Positions 34,066 through 42,740 of a stretch of 64,000 bases of DNA are shown in pieces. The translations under genes and the position numbers were made by a program. The notes below the pieces were generated by a model. It did not search any database and was not told where the DNA came from. It saw only the letters and a program-made list of their open reading frames with translations. Location: NCBI RefSeq assembly GCF_900115145.1, contig NZ_FOVL01000015.1, forward strand, positions 40,654 to 104,653, written 5' to 3'. This DNA is from Salegentibacter flavus (GTDB taxonomy: Bacteria; Bacteroidota; Bacteroidia; Flavobacteriales; Flavobacteriaceae). The first letter of the stretch is position 1. Each line of letters starts with the position of its first letter.

Positions 34066-35058
34066 TTAAGGTTCGTTTGCTTCGGCCTCTCTTGCTTTTT
34101 GCCTTTCCAGTCTTCGGAAGTATCCACGGAAAAAGAAGTTATGCTTGAGAGCTTCCATATTTTGATCGAATTTATGAGTGGCTTCCTCTATATTCTGAAG
34201 ACTACTGTCCAGGTGGTTCACGAAAGAAGTATCTGTAAGCATAAAGTTTATCACCCCTTTTCCGGTTTTAATTTCAGAAGAAAAGGCACTGATGTCATTG
34301 GTGATCTTGTTGATCTCAACTGCCGAGGAATCCAGGTTGGAAAGGGTCGCCGCGAATTTCTGAGCAGAAAGACTATCATTCAGCATAAGTCCGGCGAGGC
34401 TTTCGTCAAAGTTCACCTGGGACAATAAGTTATTAAACCGGTTGACACTGGTAATTGCCGATCTTGTACTTTGTCTTAAATTGCTGATGCTGTGTTTGAG
34501 GTCTTCAGCCATCTCATTATCTTTAAGCAAAGCTCCGGCAACGCCTTCTCCACTGTTAATAGAATTGGTGATTTTTAGTAAATCGGAGGTAAGCATTGCC
34601 GCATTTTCATTGGTTCGGTTTAAGGTAGAAAGCATATCGGCAGTAGCTACCTGGCTAATGGATTCCAACGTGTCTCCCTGCTGTAGTGCACTGGATCTTG
34701 GGCCTTCTCCTGGTATTATATTTACTACCATACTTCCTACCAATCCATCTGAATTGATGGTTGCCATGGCATTTTTTTTCATTTGATTTGCAGTTTCTAT
34801 ATCCAGAAACATATTTACAGCGATACTGGTGTCGTTTACCATAACAATCTCTTTTACTGTTCCCACATCCAGCCCGGCAAATCTTACGTTATTTCCCACC
34901 TGCAAACCATTTACATTTTTAAATACCGAAGTAACCTTAAGGCTTTCCCCAAAAAGATGTTGGCGGTTACCTATAAAGAAAATCGCCAGGGTGAAAATGA
35001 TTAATCCGCTAATTACGAAAAGCCCAAGGCGCAGATATTTTGATGATTGTATTTTCAT
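34066..35058 (-). CDS. mlaD: MlaD-family lipid-transport protein
   Basis: The start is set at the ATG of MKIQSSKYLRLG, 7 bp after the ATPase gene; longer starts would lie inside it. The 330-residue protein has one N-terminal membrane anchor (about 8-28), an MCE domain (about 38-115, with GLQVGNNVRFAGLDVG), and a long C-terminal helical region. MlaD relatives form periplasmic hexamers that pass phospholipids between the membranes. It is the last gene of an MlaE-F-D unit; MlaC and MlaB genes are absent here, as is common in Bacteroidota. Confidence 0.9.
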   Translation of the reverse strand: MKIQSSKYLRLGLFVISGLIIFTLAIFFIGNRQHLFGESLKVTSVFKNVNGLQVGNNVRFAGLDVGTVKEIVMVNDTSIAVNMFLDIETANQMKKNAMATINSDGLVGSMVVNIIPGEGPRSSALQQGDTLESISQVATADMLSTLNRTNENAAMLTSDLLKITNSINSGEGVAGALLKDNEMAEDLKHSISNLRQSTRSAITSVNRFNNLLSQVNFDESLAGLMLNDSLSAQKFAATLSNLDSSAVEINKITNDISAFSSEIKTGKGVINFMLTDTSFVNHLDSSLQNIEEATHKFDQNMEALKHNFFFRGYFRRLERQKAREAEANEP

Positions 35059-35065
35059 AATTTTT

Positions 35066-35809
35066 CTATTTAAAAAAGGCCATAACTTTTGGATCTTTCG
35101 AGGCCGATAATTCTTCAAAGCTACCTTCTGCATAATTAATTCCATCGAGTAACAGGATCATCCGGTTTGAAATTACCCTTGCACAATCTACATCGTGCGT
35201 AATTATCAGGGATGAGGTCTTATATTTCTTCTGTATATCCAGCATAAGCAAAATAATTTCCTTTGCGGTAATAGGATCCAAACCGGTGGTTGGTTCATCA
35301 TAAAAAATGATTTTGGGTTTAAGAATGAGGGCACGTGCCAGGGCAACACGGCGTTGCATTCCACCGGAAAGCTCGGCAGGCATCATATTTATGGTATGAG
35401 GAAGTCCTACGTTATTCAGGGCTTCTAGAACCAGTTCATCGGTATTCTCAAGGTCGAATTTATGGGTGTGTCTTCGCAGAGGAAACTCCAGGTTCTCTCT
35501 AACCGTCATTGAATCATACAGGGCGCTTCCCTGAAAAAGGAAACCAATATCGGCCCTTAGTTCATCCAGTTCCTGTCGTTTCATTGTTGAGATTTCTCTC
35601 CCCAACACTTCCACTTTTCCGCTATCGGGTTCCATAAGACCTACCAGACATTTGATCATAACCGATTTTCCAGAGCCCGATTTTCCCATAAGCACCAGGT
35701 TTTCCCCTTCTAATAGCTGCAGGTTAAAGCCGTTAAGGACTTTGTTCTCTCCAAAGCCTTTGTGGAGATCCTGAATGTTAATCACCGTATTTTTAGTTTC
35801 TTCCTTCAC
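35066..35809 (-). CDS. mlaF: ABC transporter ATPase, MlaF type
   Basis: The 247-residue ATPase has Walker A GKSGSGKS, the signature LSGGMQRR, Walker B IIFYDEPTTGLDP and a switch histidine in ITHD. The position between MlaE- and MlaD-type genes (5 and 7 bp gaps) assigns it to the phospholipid transporter. It should energise lipid movement at the inner membrane. Confidence 0.93.
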   Translation of the reverse strand: MKEETKNTVINIQDLHKGFGENKVLNGFNLQLLEGENLVLMGKSGSGKSVMIKCLVGLMEPDSGKVEVLGREISTMKRQELDELRADIGFLFQGSALYDSMTVRENLEFPLRRHTHKFDLENTDELVLEALNNVGLPHTINMMPAELSGGMQRRVALARALILKPKIIFYDEPTTGLDPITAKEIILLMLDIQKKYKTSSLIITHDVDCARVISNRMILLLDGINYAEGSFEELSASKDPKVMAFFK

Positions 35810-35814
35810 GACAA

Positions 35815-36594
35815 TTAGGGGTAAAAAATATCGGTTATAAAAACGGCTATAAAATCTATAATAAACAAGAGCATAGAAGTGAAAACAACCGCCGAATTTG
35901 AGGCTTTTCCTACCCCGGCGGTTCCTTTCTTACTATTGTAACCCTTAAAACATCCAACCAGGCCAATGGCAAAACCAAAAAAGAAGGTTTTTATAGTAGC
36001 CGGAAAAAGATCACTAAACTCCAGGGTATTAAAAACCTGGTTAAAATAAAGGGTAAAAGAAACATTGCCTTTTAAATTTTCAACCAGTGCAGAACCAAGG
36101 AGGGCTATAAAATCTCCCAAAATCACTAAAATCGGGATCATAAGGGTAGTGGCAAGAATACGGGTTACTACCAGAAATTTAAAGGGATTGGTCCCTGAAA
36201 CTTCCATCGCGTCTATTTGCTCTGTTACTTTCATAGACCCTAATTCGGCACCTATTCCGGAGCCAATACGTCCTGCAAGTATTAGAGCAATTACTACCGG
36301 GCCGATCTCCCTTACAATAGATATACTTATCATAGATGGCATCCAGGAAACCGCCCCAAATTCCATTAAAGTAGGCCTGGACTGAAGTGTAAAAACCAGG
36401 CCCAATATGAAACCGGTAACACCAACCAGAAGCATAGACTTGTTGCCCATATTGTAACTCTGGCGCAGAAACTCCCTGAATTCAAATGGCCGTGAGAATA
36501 ACTCCTGGAAAAATCTTCCGGCGAAACCAGTTAGTTCTCCAATCTCTATAAAGAAAGCGGAAAGGTTTTTTCTAAAACTATAATTGCCGTCCAT
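35815..36594 (-). CDS. mlaE: ABC transporter permease, MlaE family
   Basis: The permease has five or six transmembrane segments and the family motif region AGRIGSGIGAELGSMKVTEQIDAME. The ATG at 36594 (MDGNYSF, 259 residues) is preferred to a GTG at 36609, because promoter module 10 predicts transcription from about 36607, which would leave the GTG without a leader. It is the first gene of mlaE-mlaF-mlaD. Confidence 0.92.
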   Translation of the reverse strand: MDGNYSFRKNLSAFFIEIGELTGFAGRFFQELFSRPFEFREFLRQSYNMGNKSMLLVGVTGFILGLVFTLQSRPTLMEFGAVSWMPSMISISIVREIGPVVIALILAGRIGSGIGAELGSMKVTEQIDAMEVSGTNPFKFLVVTRILATTLMIPILVILGDFIALLGSALVENLKGNVSFTLYFNQVFNTLEFSDLFPATIKTFFFGFAIGLVGCFKGYNSKKGTAGVGKASNSAVVFTSMLLFIIDFIAVFITDIFYP

Positions 36595-36611
36595 ATAAAT
36601 ACTTTGCACTT

Positions 36612-36654
36612 TAAAGTTACAATAGAAAGGCGAAATTTTTTATGATTTTGGTCA
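36612..36654 (-). promoter_or_regulatory. Crp/Fnr-type promoter module 10 (mlaEFD)
   Basis: The dyad TGATTTTGGTCA (36643-36654) is followed on the minus strand after exactly 23 nt by TAACTTTA (36619-36612). The predicted start is near 36607, 13 nt before the chosen mlaE ATG. Confidence 0.78.
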
Positions 36655-36830
36655 GTTTAGATTTTGCGGTTCTAAAAGAGATTATTTCAAGTACAGATAA
36701 TCCACAGATCCATTTCAGGCAAACATGATATAATCCCATCTTAAAATTCTATGAAGAAATTGAGATAAATGCGAAATATTGATCGGATAACCTGCTTATA
36801 AAAGAAATAATTGATTATTTTTTGAATTGA

Positions 36831-36986
36831 TATTTCGTTAGAGATAATGGGATAGGTATTGATTTCAAGGATGAAGAGCAAGTCTTCAAAGCCTTTAAGC
36901 GTGTGGCCGGAGAAGATTATTCCGGTAGCGGAATTGGTTTGGCCGTGGTTAAACGAATAATTGAAAAGCAATTGTTTACAATATAG
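36831..36986 (+). pseudogene. Remnant of a bacteriophytochrome-type histidine kinase (ATPase domain fragment)
   Basis: A 51-codon open stretch with a TGA just before it encodes YFVRDNGIGID, then KAFKRV and GSGIGLAVVKRIIEKQ, the N-box and G-box of a HATPase domain in the style of phytochrome-like kinases. It has no start codon, lacks the sensor, HisKA and final strand, and stops at TAG 36984-36986. It is a decayed 3' fragment. The intact heme oxygenase gene starts 159 bp later, so a bphP-bphO neighbourhood is likely to have been lost. Confidence 0.75.
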
Positions 36987-37129
36987 TGGCTCATGATGAT
37001 CTATGGGAGCGAATAAGGAAAAATAAGATCGTTGTAAACCAGATTTATAATTACCTTGACAACCTTCGTAATGATAATGAGGAACAACATGGAAACATAA
37101 ACAAGATCAGGAAGAATATAGAAAACTAA
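36986..37129 (+). other. Short open frame after the kinase remnant, unclear status
   Basis: A 47-codon frame opens with GTG at 36986 and ends at TAA 37127-37129, 16 bp before the heme oxygenase ATG. The product would be hydrophilic and rich in Asn, Lys and Asp. It may be a small gene or the frameshifted tail of a decayed gene; nothing similar is recognised. Confidence 0.25.
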
Positions 37130-37145
37130 AAATCAGGGAAAGACG

Positions 37146-37703
37146 ATGCTAACAACTCTTAGAGAAGCCACAAAACAATTACATGAGGAAATAGAACAGG
37201 ATAATCTTGCCGCTAAGATCATGTCTCACGAGATAAGTCTTGAGGAATATAAACTTCTTTTACTTCAGAATTATATTGCCTACAAAATTACCGAAGAACA
37301 GATCAGTAATCACCTGGATAACTGGAAATCTGATAAATCCCTTCGGTTGAAAAAAGATCTCGATTCCCTGAATGTTGATACCTCGGTTTTAGGAGATTTT
37401 AAAAACCGGTTTAGCATAAAAAATAAAACGGAAGCTATAGGCGCGACCTATGTGGTAGAAGGCTCGGCTCTTGGTGGGATGCAGATTTCAAAGGAACTAC
37501 CTTATTGTCAAAACCTGTCAGAGATAGAAAAACCTCATTTTTTCACTCCTGAAAGAAAATCAATGGAAGGCTGGAACATTTTTCTAAAAGGTCTCCGTAA
37601 TTCAGAATTTTCAGAAGAAGAAAAGCACATTACGGCGCAAAAAGCACAGGAGACTTTTAAGTTTTTTGCAGAGGTATTTAAATTGGAATTGAAAGAAGTT
37701 TAA
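37146..37703 (+). CDS. Biliverdin-producing heme oxygenase (BphO/HO-1-like)
   Basis: The 185-residue protein opens heme to biliverdin, CO and iron. The proximal ligand is H13 in REATKQLHEEIEQ, and the distal-helix motif VVEGSALGGMQIS matches the glycine-rich helix of bacterial heme oxygenases. Length and motifs are complete. BphO enzymes supply the chromophore of bacteriophytochromes, and a kinase fragment of that type lies directly upstream. With the photoreceptor lost, iron release from heme may be its present use. Confidence 0.9.
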   Translation: MLTTLREATKQLHEEIEQDNLAAKIMSHEISLEEYKLLLLQNYIAYKITEEQISNHLDNWKSDKSLRLKKDLDSLNVDTSVLGDFKNRFSIKNKTEAIGATYVVEGSALGGMQISKELPYCQNLSEIEKPHFFTPERKSMEGWNIFLKGLRNSEFSEEEKHITAQKAQETFKFFAEVFKLELKEV

Positions 37704-37776
37704 AATTCCCAAAGTAACTTTCCTGCCTTGTTTCATTTAGGCGTTTTACTTAGGTTTACCATTCTTAAAATTATAA

Positions 37777-39507
37777 ATGCCCATTATGATCACAAAAAAT
37801 CTTCAGGGATTGGTTTGTTTATTCCTGGCCTTTGGTATTAACTTCAGTTTTTTCGCCCAAAGTGGCCGCATTCCTGTACGTGCCGAAAATGGTATGGTGG
37901 TTACCAGCCATCACCTCGCTTCACAGGTAGGGAATGATATTCTCGAACAGGGTGGAAACGCGATTGACGCAAGTGTAGCTACAGCTTTTGCCCTGGCGGT
38001 TACTTTACCCTCAGCCGGAAATATTGGAGGCGGCGGCTTTCTGGTTTACTACGGGAATGACGGACATAAAACTACTTTTAATTTCAGGGAAAAGGCGCCT
38101 TTGGCAGCATCAGCAGAGATGTTTCTGGGTGTAGATGGTAAGGTGAAAGATAATTCCAACCACGAAGGGATGCTTTCTGTCGGTGTGCCGGGTACAGTAG
38201 CCGGATTATACAAAGCACATCAAAAAATGGGCAGTCTTCCCTGGGAAGACCTTGTAGCTCCTGCGGTAAAGCTTGCTGAGGAAGGTTTTTCCTCCACCTA
38301 TAATATGAACTGGTTCCTTAACTGGGCGAAGGAGCATAAAGATGAAGAGATTTATAAAGCCACGGCTAAGTCTTTTTTAAAGAACGGGGAAGAAATTTAT
38401 GAGCCGGGAGAAATCTGGAAACAACCCGATTTAGCTGAAACCCTAAAACGAATCCAAAAGAATGGTGCCGATGGGTTTTATAAAGGAAAAACCGCCAGGC
38501 TTATTGAAAACTATATGAAAAAACACGGCGGACTGATCACCCAAAAAGATCTCGCCCGTTATGAAGCCGAAGAACTGGAGCCGGTAACAGGCACTTACCG
38601 CGACCATGAAATTGTAGCTATGCCACCACCAAGTTCGGGTGGAGTTGCTCTTGTAGAAATGCTCAATATAGTTGAAGGTTTTGATATTAAAGAAATGGGG
38701 CATAATTCGGCAGCTTCCCTTCACGTGCTAACCGAAGCAATGAGACGGGCATTTTCTGACAGGGCCTTGCACCTTGGGGACCCAAATTTTAATCCCGGAA
38801 TGCCTGTGGACGAGATTACATCAAAGGACTATGCTGCCAGATTGCGGGAAACTATCGAGCCCGATAGAGCTTCGGTGAGTGATTCTGCTAATTTTTCAGC
38901 TGCGCATTTAAAATATGAAAGTCCGCAAACCACTCATATTTCCATAGTAGATAAAGAAGGGAATGCAGTTTCCTTAACCTATACTTTGGAACATAGCTAT
39001 GGCTCCAGGATTACCGTGGAAGGTGCTGGTTTTTTATTGAATAATGAAATGGGGGATTTTAATCCCATTCCCGGGTACACCGATACTAAAGGATTAATAG
39101 GGACCAACCCCAATCTCGCTGCACCCGAAAAAAGGATGCTTTCCAGTATGACTCCAACTATTGTGGCAAAAGATGGAAAACCTCTTTTGGTTATTGGGAG
39201 CCCCGGTGGTCGTACCATTATTAATACAGTATTTCAAGTTATTGTGAATGTGATAGACCATGAAATGAATATTGCCCGGGCCATTGAAGCACCCAGGATC
39301 CATCACCAATGGCTTCCGAATACCACCTCTTTTGAGCGCTACGGCATCTCGCCTGATACCAAAAAGCTTTATGAGGAAATGGGACATAAAGTTAGGTATA
39401 GAACCAACCAGGGACAGGCTATGGGGATTTATATAGATGAGGAAGAAGGCGTAATCTACGGTGCAGCCGATTCCCGCAGTTATGATTCCAGGGCTGTGGG
39501 ACACTAA
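37777..39507 (+). CDS. ggt: Gamma-glutamyltransferase
   Basis: The 576-residue protein has a signal peptide ending near FAQ at 26-28 (ATGs at residues 1 and 4 are both possible). It is a self-cleaving Ntn hydrolase: the nucleophile is T385 at the start of TTHISIVD, where the proenzyme splits into two chains. GNIGGGGFLVYY and the late SPGGRTIIN loop are conserved. It cleaves glutathione and other gamma-glutamyl compounds in the periplasm. Confidence 0.94.
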   Translation: MPIMITKNLQGLVCLFLAFGINFSFFAQSGRIPVRAENGMVVTSHHLASQVGNDILEQGGNAIDASVATAFALAVTLPSAGNIGGGGFLVYYGNDGHKTTFNFREKAPLAASAEMFLGVDGKVKDNSNHEGMLSVGVPGTVAGLYKAHQKMGSLPWEDLVAPAVKLAEEGFSSTYNMNWFLNWAKEHKDEEIYKATAKSFLKNGEEIYEPGEIWKQPDLAETLKRIQKNGADGFYKGKTARLIENYMKKHGGLITQKDLARYEAEELEPVTGTYRDHEIVAMPPPSSGGVALVEMLNIVEGFDIKEMGHNSAASLHVLTEAMRRAFSDRALHLGDPNFNPGMPVDEITSKDYAARLRETIEPDRASVSDSANFSAAHLKYESPQTTHISIVDKEGNAVSLTYTLEHSYGSRITVEGAGFLLNNEMGDFNPIPGYTDTKGLIGTNPNLAAPEKRMLSSMTPTIVAKDGKPLLVIGSPGGRTIINTVFQVIVNVIDHEMNIARAIEAPRIHHQWLPNTTSFERYGISPDTKKLYEEMGHKVRYRTNQGQAMGIYIDEEEGVIYGAADSRSYDSRAVGH

Positions 39508-39534
39508 ACTTTTCAAAAAGAGAAAGACTTAAAG

Positions 39535-39559
39535 GCCACGAAGTAATACGTGGCTTTTT
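39535..39559 (+). terminator. Intrinsic terminator after ggt
   Basis: GCCACG (39535-39540) pairs with CGTGGC (39549-39554), loop of 8 nt, followed by TTTTT. Confidence 0.75.
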
Positions 39560-39656
39560 GGTTTGATCACCCTCCTGAAATTTATAATAATATTAAAATA
39601 ATTGGTGCTTGAATGTTTTATCTTGATGGGAAGAATTAACCAAAAAAGATAAAGCT

Positions 39657-40259
39657 ATGAGTAAAGTGAATTTAGCTGTGATATATTACAGTGCGACAGG
39701 AACAAACCACCAACTCGCCAAATGGGCGGAGGAAGCCGGAAAAAACTCCGGTGCCGGAGAAGTAAGATTTCGTAAGATTAAGGAGACCGCTCCTAAAGAA
39801 GCAATCGCCCAGAATAAAGACTGGGAGAAACATGTTGAGGCAGCAAAGGATGTAACCGAAGTTAGCTTAGACGATTTGGAGTGGGCAGATGCCATTATCT
39901 TCAGCATTCCCACCCGTTATGGGAATTTGCCTTCGCAGGTGCAACAGTTCATCGATACCACCGGTGGACTTTGGTCAAAAGGAAAGCTGGCCAATAAAAT
40001 CGCTTGCGGAATGACCAGCGCAAGTAATCCGCACGGAGGTCAGGAAACAACCTTAATGTCTTTATATAAAACAATGATTCACTGGGGAGCCATAATAGTT
40101 GCTCCCGGTTATACCGATCCAAGCTTATTTGAATCTGGTGGAAACCCTTATGGACTTAGCGTAACTGCCGGAAAGGATAAACTTGATGATAAAATTAAAA
40201 ATGCTGTTTCTCACCAGGTAAAGAGAATGGTAGAAATAGCCGGGAAATTGAACGCTTAA
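39657..40259 (+). CDS. wrbA: WrbA-type NAD(P)H:quinone oxidoreductase
   Basis: The 200-residue flavodoxin-fold protein shows the FMN phosphate loop YYSATGTNHQLA near residues 10-20, PTRYGNLPSQVQQF in the middle, and TSASNPHGGQETT of WrbA enzymes. They reduce quinones by two electrons and protect against redox stress. It is a single gene between two terminators. Confidence 0.93.
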   Translation: MSKVNLAVIYYSATGTNHQLAKWAEEAGKNSGAGEVRFRKIKETAPKEAIAQNKDWEKHVEAAKDVTEVSLDDLEWADAIIFSIPTRYGNLPSQVQQFIDTTGGLWSKGKLANKIACGMTSASNPHGGQETTLMSLYKTMIHWGAIIVAPGYTDPSLFESGGNPYGLSVTAGKDKLDDKIKNAVSHQVKRMVEIAGKLNA

Positions 40260-40285
40260 TTTTTTTCGATTTATCAGACTTATAA

Positions 40286-40310
40286 GGCGGTTCACAATGG
40301 GCCGCCATTT
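40286..40310 (+). terminator. Intrinsic terminator after wrbA
   Basis: GGCGG (40286-40290) pairs with CCGCC (40302-40306), followed by ATTTTTATT. The loop is 11 nt. Confidence 0.7.
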
Positions 40311-40339
40311 TTATTATATTTAAGCCAAATTAATCCCTG

Positions 40340-41854
40340 ATGAAACATCTTGTTCTTCTGTTGCTCTTTGCGCCGGGTATTCTCCTAAGCCAAAACAATA
40401 CAATATTCTACGATTTATTGATCCGTAACGCAACCATAATAGATGGTTCAGGAAAGGATAAATTTACAGCTCATGTTCTTGTAAGCAATAACGAAATCGT
40501 TCAGATTGAAAGGGATACCAGCCTGGAATTTAAAGCAGAAAAAATAATTGATGCTGATGGACTCGTTTTAAGTCCGGGTTTTATAGACACTCATTCTCAC
40601 GGGGATCCCCTGGAAACCCCGGGCTTTGAAAATTTTCTTGCCATGGGAGTGACCACCATCACGCTTGGCCAGGATGGTTACAGCCCGAATGAGGAAGAAC
40701 TTAGCCATTGGATGGATAAGGTACAAAAGATCCAACCTGCAACGAATATCGCCATGTTCGTTGGGCATAATACCCTAAGGCAATTATCAGGGGTTAATTA
40801 CGATACTTTGCCCGGGGAAAAGGGACTCGTGGATATGGAAAAACTTCTTCAAAAAGCGATGGATGCCGGAGCTTTTGGAATGACCACCGGCCTGGAATAT
40901 AATCCCGGAAATTTCTCCAGGGCCATAGAGCTCCAAAGGTTAGCAAAGATAGTTGGAAAAAACGGAGGCATAATTATGAGTCATATGCGGAATGAAGACG
41001 ATAGTGAGCTTGAAAACTCCATAAAAGAGTTGCTGGCTCAGGGGAAATATTGCCCTGTTCATATCTCCCATATTAAATCGGTTTATGGAAAAGGAGATCA
41101 GCGCGCCAAAGAAATACTCAGCCTGCTCGAAAATGCCAGGGCTGAAGGGATTAAGGTAACAGCCGATCTTTACCCGTATTCTGCGAGTTACACCGGAATT
41201 GCCATTGTATTCCCTGATTGGGCCAAAAAACCGAATGATTATGAAATCGTTCTAAAAACCCGTAAAGCTGAACTACAGGAATTTCTTCGGAATAAAATTG
41301 CAGAACGCAACGGGCCGGAATCGACATTGATTGGTTCAGGTAAATTTAAAGGGAAAACGCTTGAAAAGATCTCGCTGGAGCTTAACAAGCCTTTTGAGGA
41401 TGTGCTTATCGAAGATATTGGGCCTTATGGCGCCGGAGGAGCCTATTTTATTATGGATGATGAATTACAGGAAAAGCTGATGCAACACCAGCTCGTGAAT
41501 ATTTGTAGCGATGGGAGTCCAACAATGAGACATCCTAGGGGATATGGCAGTTTTGCTAAAATGATCGAAACTTTTGTGATAGGTGAGGGGAAGTTCTCCC
41601 TGGAAGAAGCCATTCATAAAATGACCGGAGTGTCCGCAGAAATTTTAGGAATAGAGGATCGCGGACTCATAAAAGTTGGATATAAAGCCGACCTCCTGCT
41701 TTTTGATCCTTCAGAAATAAAGGAAATGGCAACCTATGAGGAACCGCATAAACTTGCAGAGGGTTTCAAATATGTTTATGTAAATGGAGAAATTGCAAAG
41801 AAAGAGTCTGAATTTTCAGAAGGAAGAAATGGAAAGGTTCTCAGGAGACCTTAA
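40340..41854 (+). CDS. D-aminoacylase / N-acyl-D-amino-acid deacylase-like amidohydrolase, exported
   Basis: The 504-residue protein has a signal peptide (about 1-17). The metal motif DTHSHGD near residue 81 is the HxH of the amidohydrolase superfamily; SHMRNEDD and VHISHIKS give further metal ligands. C-terminal TGVSAEILGI and GYKADLLLFDP match D-aminoacylases and relatives. The substrate is probably an N-acylated D-amino acid or a dipeptide. The stop codon overlaps the convergent pseudouridine synthase gene by 4 bp. Confidence 0.85.
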   Translation: MKHLVLLLLFAPGILLSQNNTIFYDLLIRNATIIDGSGKDKFTAHVLVSNNEIVQIERDTSLEFKAEKIIDADGLVLSPGFIDTHSHGDPLETPGFENFLAMGVTTITLGQDGYSPNEEELSHWMDKVQKIQPATNIAMFVGHNTLRQLSGVNYDTLPGEKGLVDMEKLLQKAMDAGAFGMTTGLEYNPGNFSRAIELQRLAKIVGKNGGIIMSHMRNEDDSELENSIKELLAQGKYCPVHISHIKSVYGKGDQRAKEILSLLENARAEGIKVTADLYPYSASYTGIAIVFPDWAKKPNDYEIVLKTRKAELQEFLRNKIAERNGPESTLIGSGKFKGKTLEKISLELNKPFEDVLIEDIGPYGAGGAYFIMDDELQEKLMQHQLVNICSDGSPTMRHPRGYGSFAKMIETFVIGEGKFSLEEAIHKMTGVSAEILGIEDRGLIKVGYKADLLLFDPSEIKEMATYEEPHKLAEGFKYVYVNGEIAKKESEFSEGRNGKVLRRP

Positions 41855-42423
41855 TAATCGAATTGATTTAGTTCTATCACCTGCCCGGCCTCCATATCTG
41901 AAAGATGTTCGTTCCCCACACGTACCCTAACAAGCCTTAAAGTGGGGAAGCCTACAGCCGCTGTCATTTTTTTTACCTGCCGGAATTTCCCTTCCGTAAG
42001 GCTTATAGAAACCCAGCTGGTGGCGCCGTGGCGCTCATCCCTGATCTTTTTAGCACGTGGAGGGAAAACAGGTTTTTGCTCTAATTTGAAAGCTTTACAG
42101 GGCAGACTTTGATAATTCCTGCCATTAATACTTATCTCTACCCCCTCACTCAACTGTTCTATAGCTACTTCGGTGATTTCACCATCAACCTGCACATAAT
42201 ATTCTTTTTCAACTTTCTTACTTCTAATCGAGGCACTGGTTTTTCCGCAGGTTGTGAGAAGTAAAAGTCCCTCTGAATCCTGGTCCAAACGACCCACAGA
42301 CATAGTGCCTTCAGGGAAATCATGCAGATCGCCTAAGAGCTTTTTCTTTTTTCTTGGCCGTTCGTTGGTGATGAACTGGCTGAGGTATCCGTATGGTTTG
42401 TAAATCTTAAAGTAACTGTGCAA
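41851..42423 (-). CDS. rRNA large-subunit pseudouridine synthase, RluE-like
   Basis: The 190-residue protein lacks an S4 domain and has the catalytic aspartate D47 in GRLDQDSEGLLLLT. KVEKEYYVQVDG and a late GKFRQVKKM segment are typical of the RsuA/RluE branch. It should modify a uridine in 23S rRNA. It lies 12 bp after the DUF721 gene on the same strand. Confidence 0.88.
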   Translation of the reverse strand: MHSYFKIYKPYGYLSQFITNERPRKKKKLLGDLHDFPEGTMSVGRLDQDSEGLLLLTTCGKTSASIRSKKVEKEYYVQVDGEITEVAIEQLSEGVEISINGRNYQSLPCKAFKLEQKPVFPPRAKKIRDERHGATSWVSISLTEGKFRQVKKMTAAVGFPTLRLVRVRVGNEHLSDMEAGQVIELNQFDY

Positions 42424-42434
42424 AGCGGTGAAGT

Positions 42435-42740
42435 TTAGCGTAGAACAAGTTTTTTAACCAGCTCCCGGCCAAGCTCTTCATTAAGCATTTTGATGATCCT
42501 CGCTTTTCCGTAGCTTAACTCTTCCCGCAAAACTGAAGAACTTAACTGCACGTATAAAGTTTCGTTTTGCAGTTTTATGTTAGTGGTATATTTCTCGATC
42601 GCCGGACCCATTTCCCGGTTCCAGACATCTCTTACGTTAACCTTATCGAGTCCTGACTGTAGTTTATTCTTGTCTACAAAGTCTTTTAGCACATCGCCTA
42701 TACTCAAATTCTCATTATTTCTTCGGTTATTCTTTTTCAT
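42435..42740 (-). CDS. DUF721 (DciA-like) protein
   Basis: The start is set at the ATG of [14 protein letters not shown], 101 residues; it overlaps the preceding lipoprotein gene by 14 bp. The DUF721 core includes GDVLKDFVDKNKL and VWNREMGPAIEKYT. DciA-type proteins help load the replicative helicase in bacteria without DnaC. The position near recF fits a replication role, which is inferred from the family. Confidence 0.82.
   Translation of the reverse strand: MKKNNRRNNENLSIGDVLKDFVDKNKLQSGLDKVNVRDVWNREMGPAIEKYTTNIKLQNETLYVQLSSSVLREELSYGKARIIKMLNEELGRELVKKLVLR

Noticed and set aside
36741..36971. 76-codon minus-strand frame in the mlaE-heme oxygenase gap
   Set aside because: It is antisense to the clear kinase remnant on the plus strand and encodes no recognisable domain.
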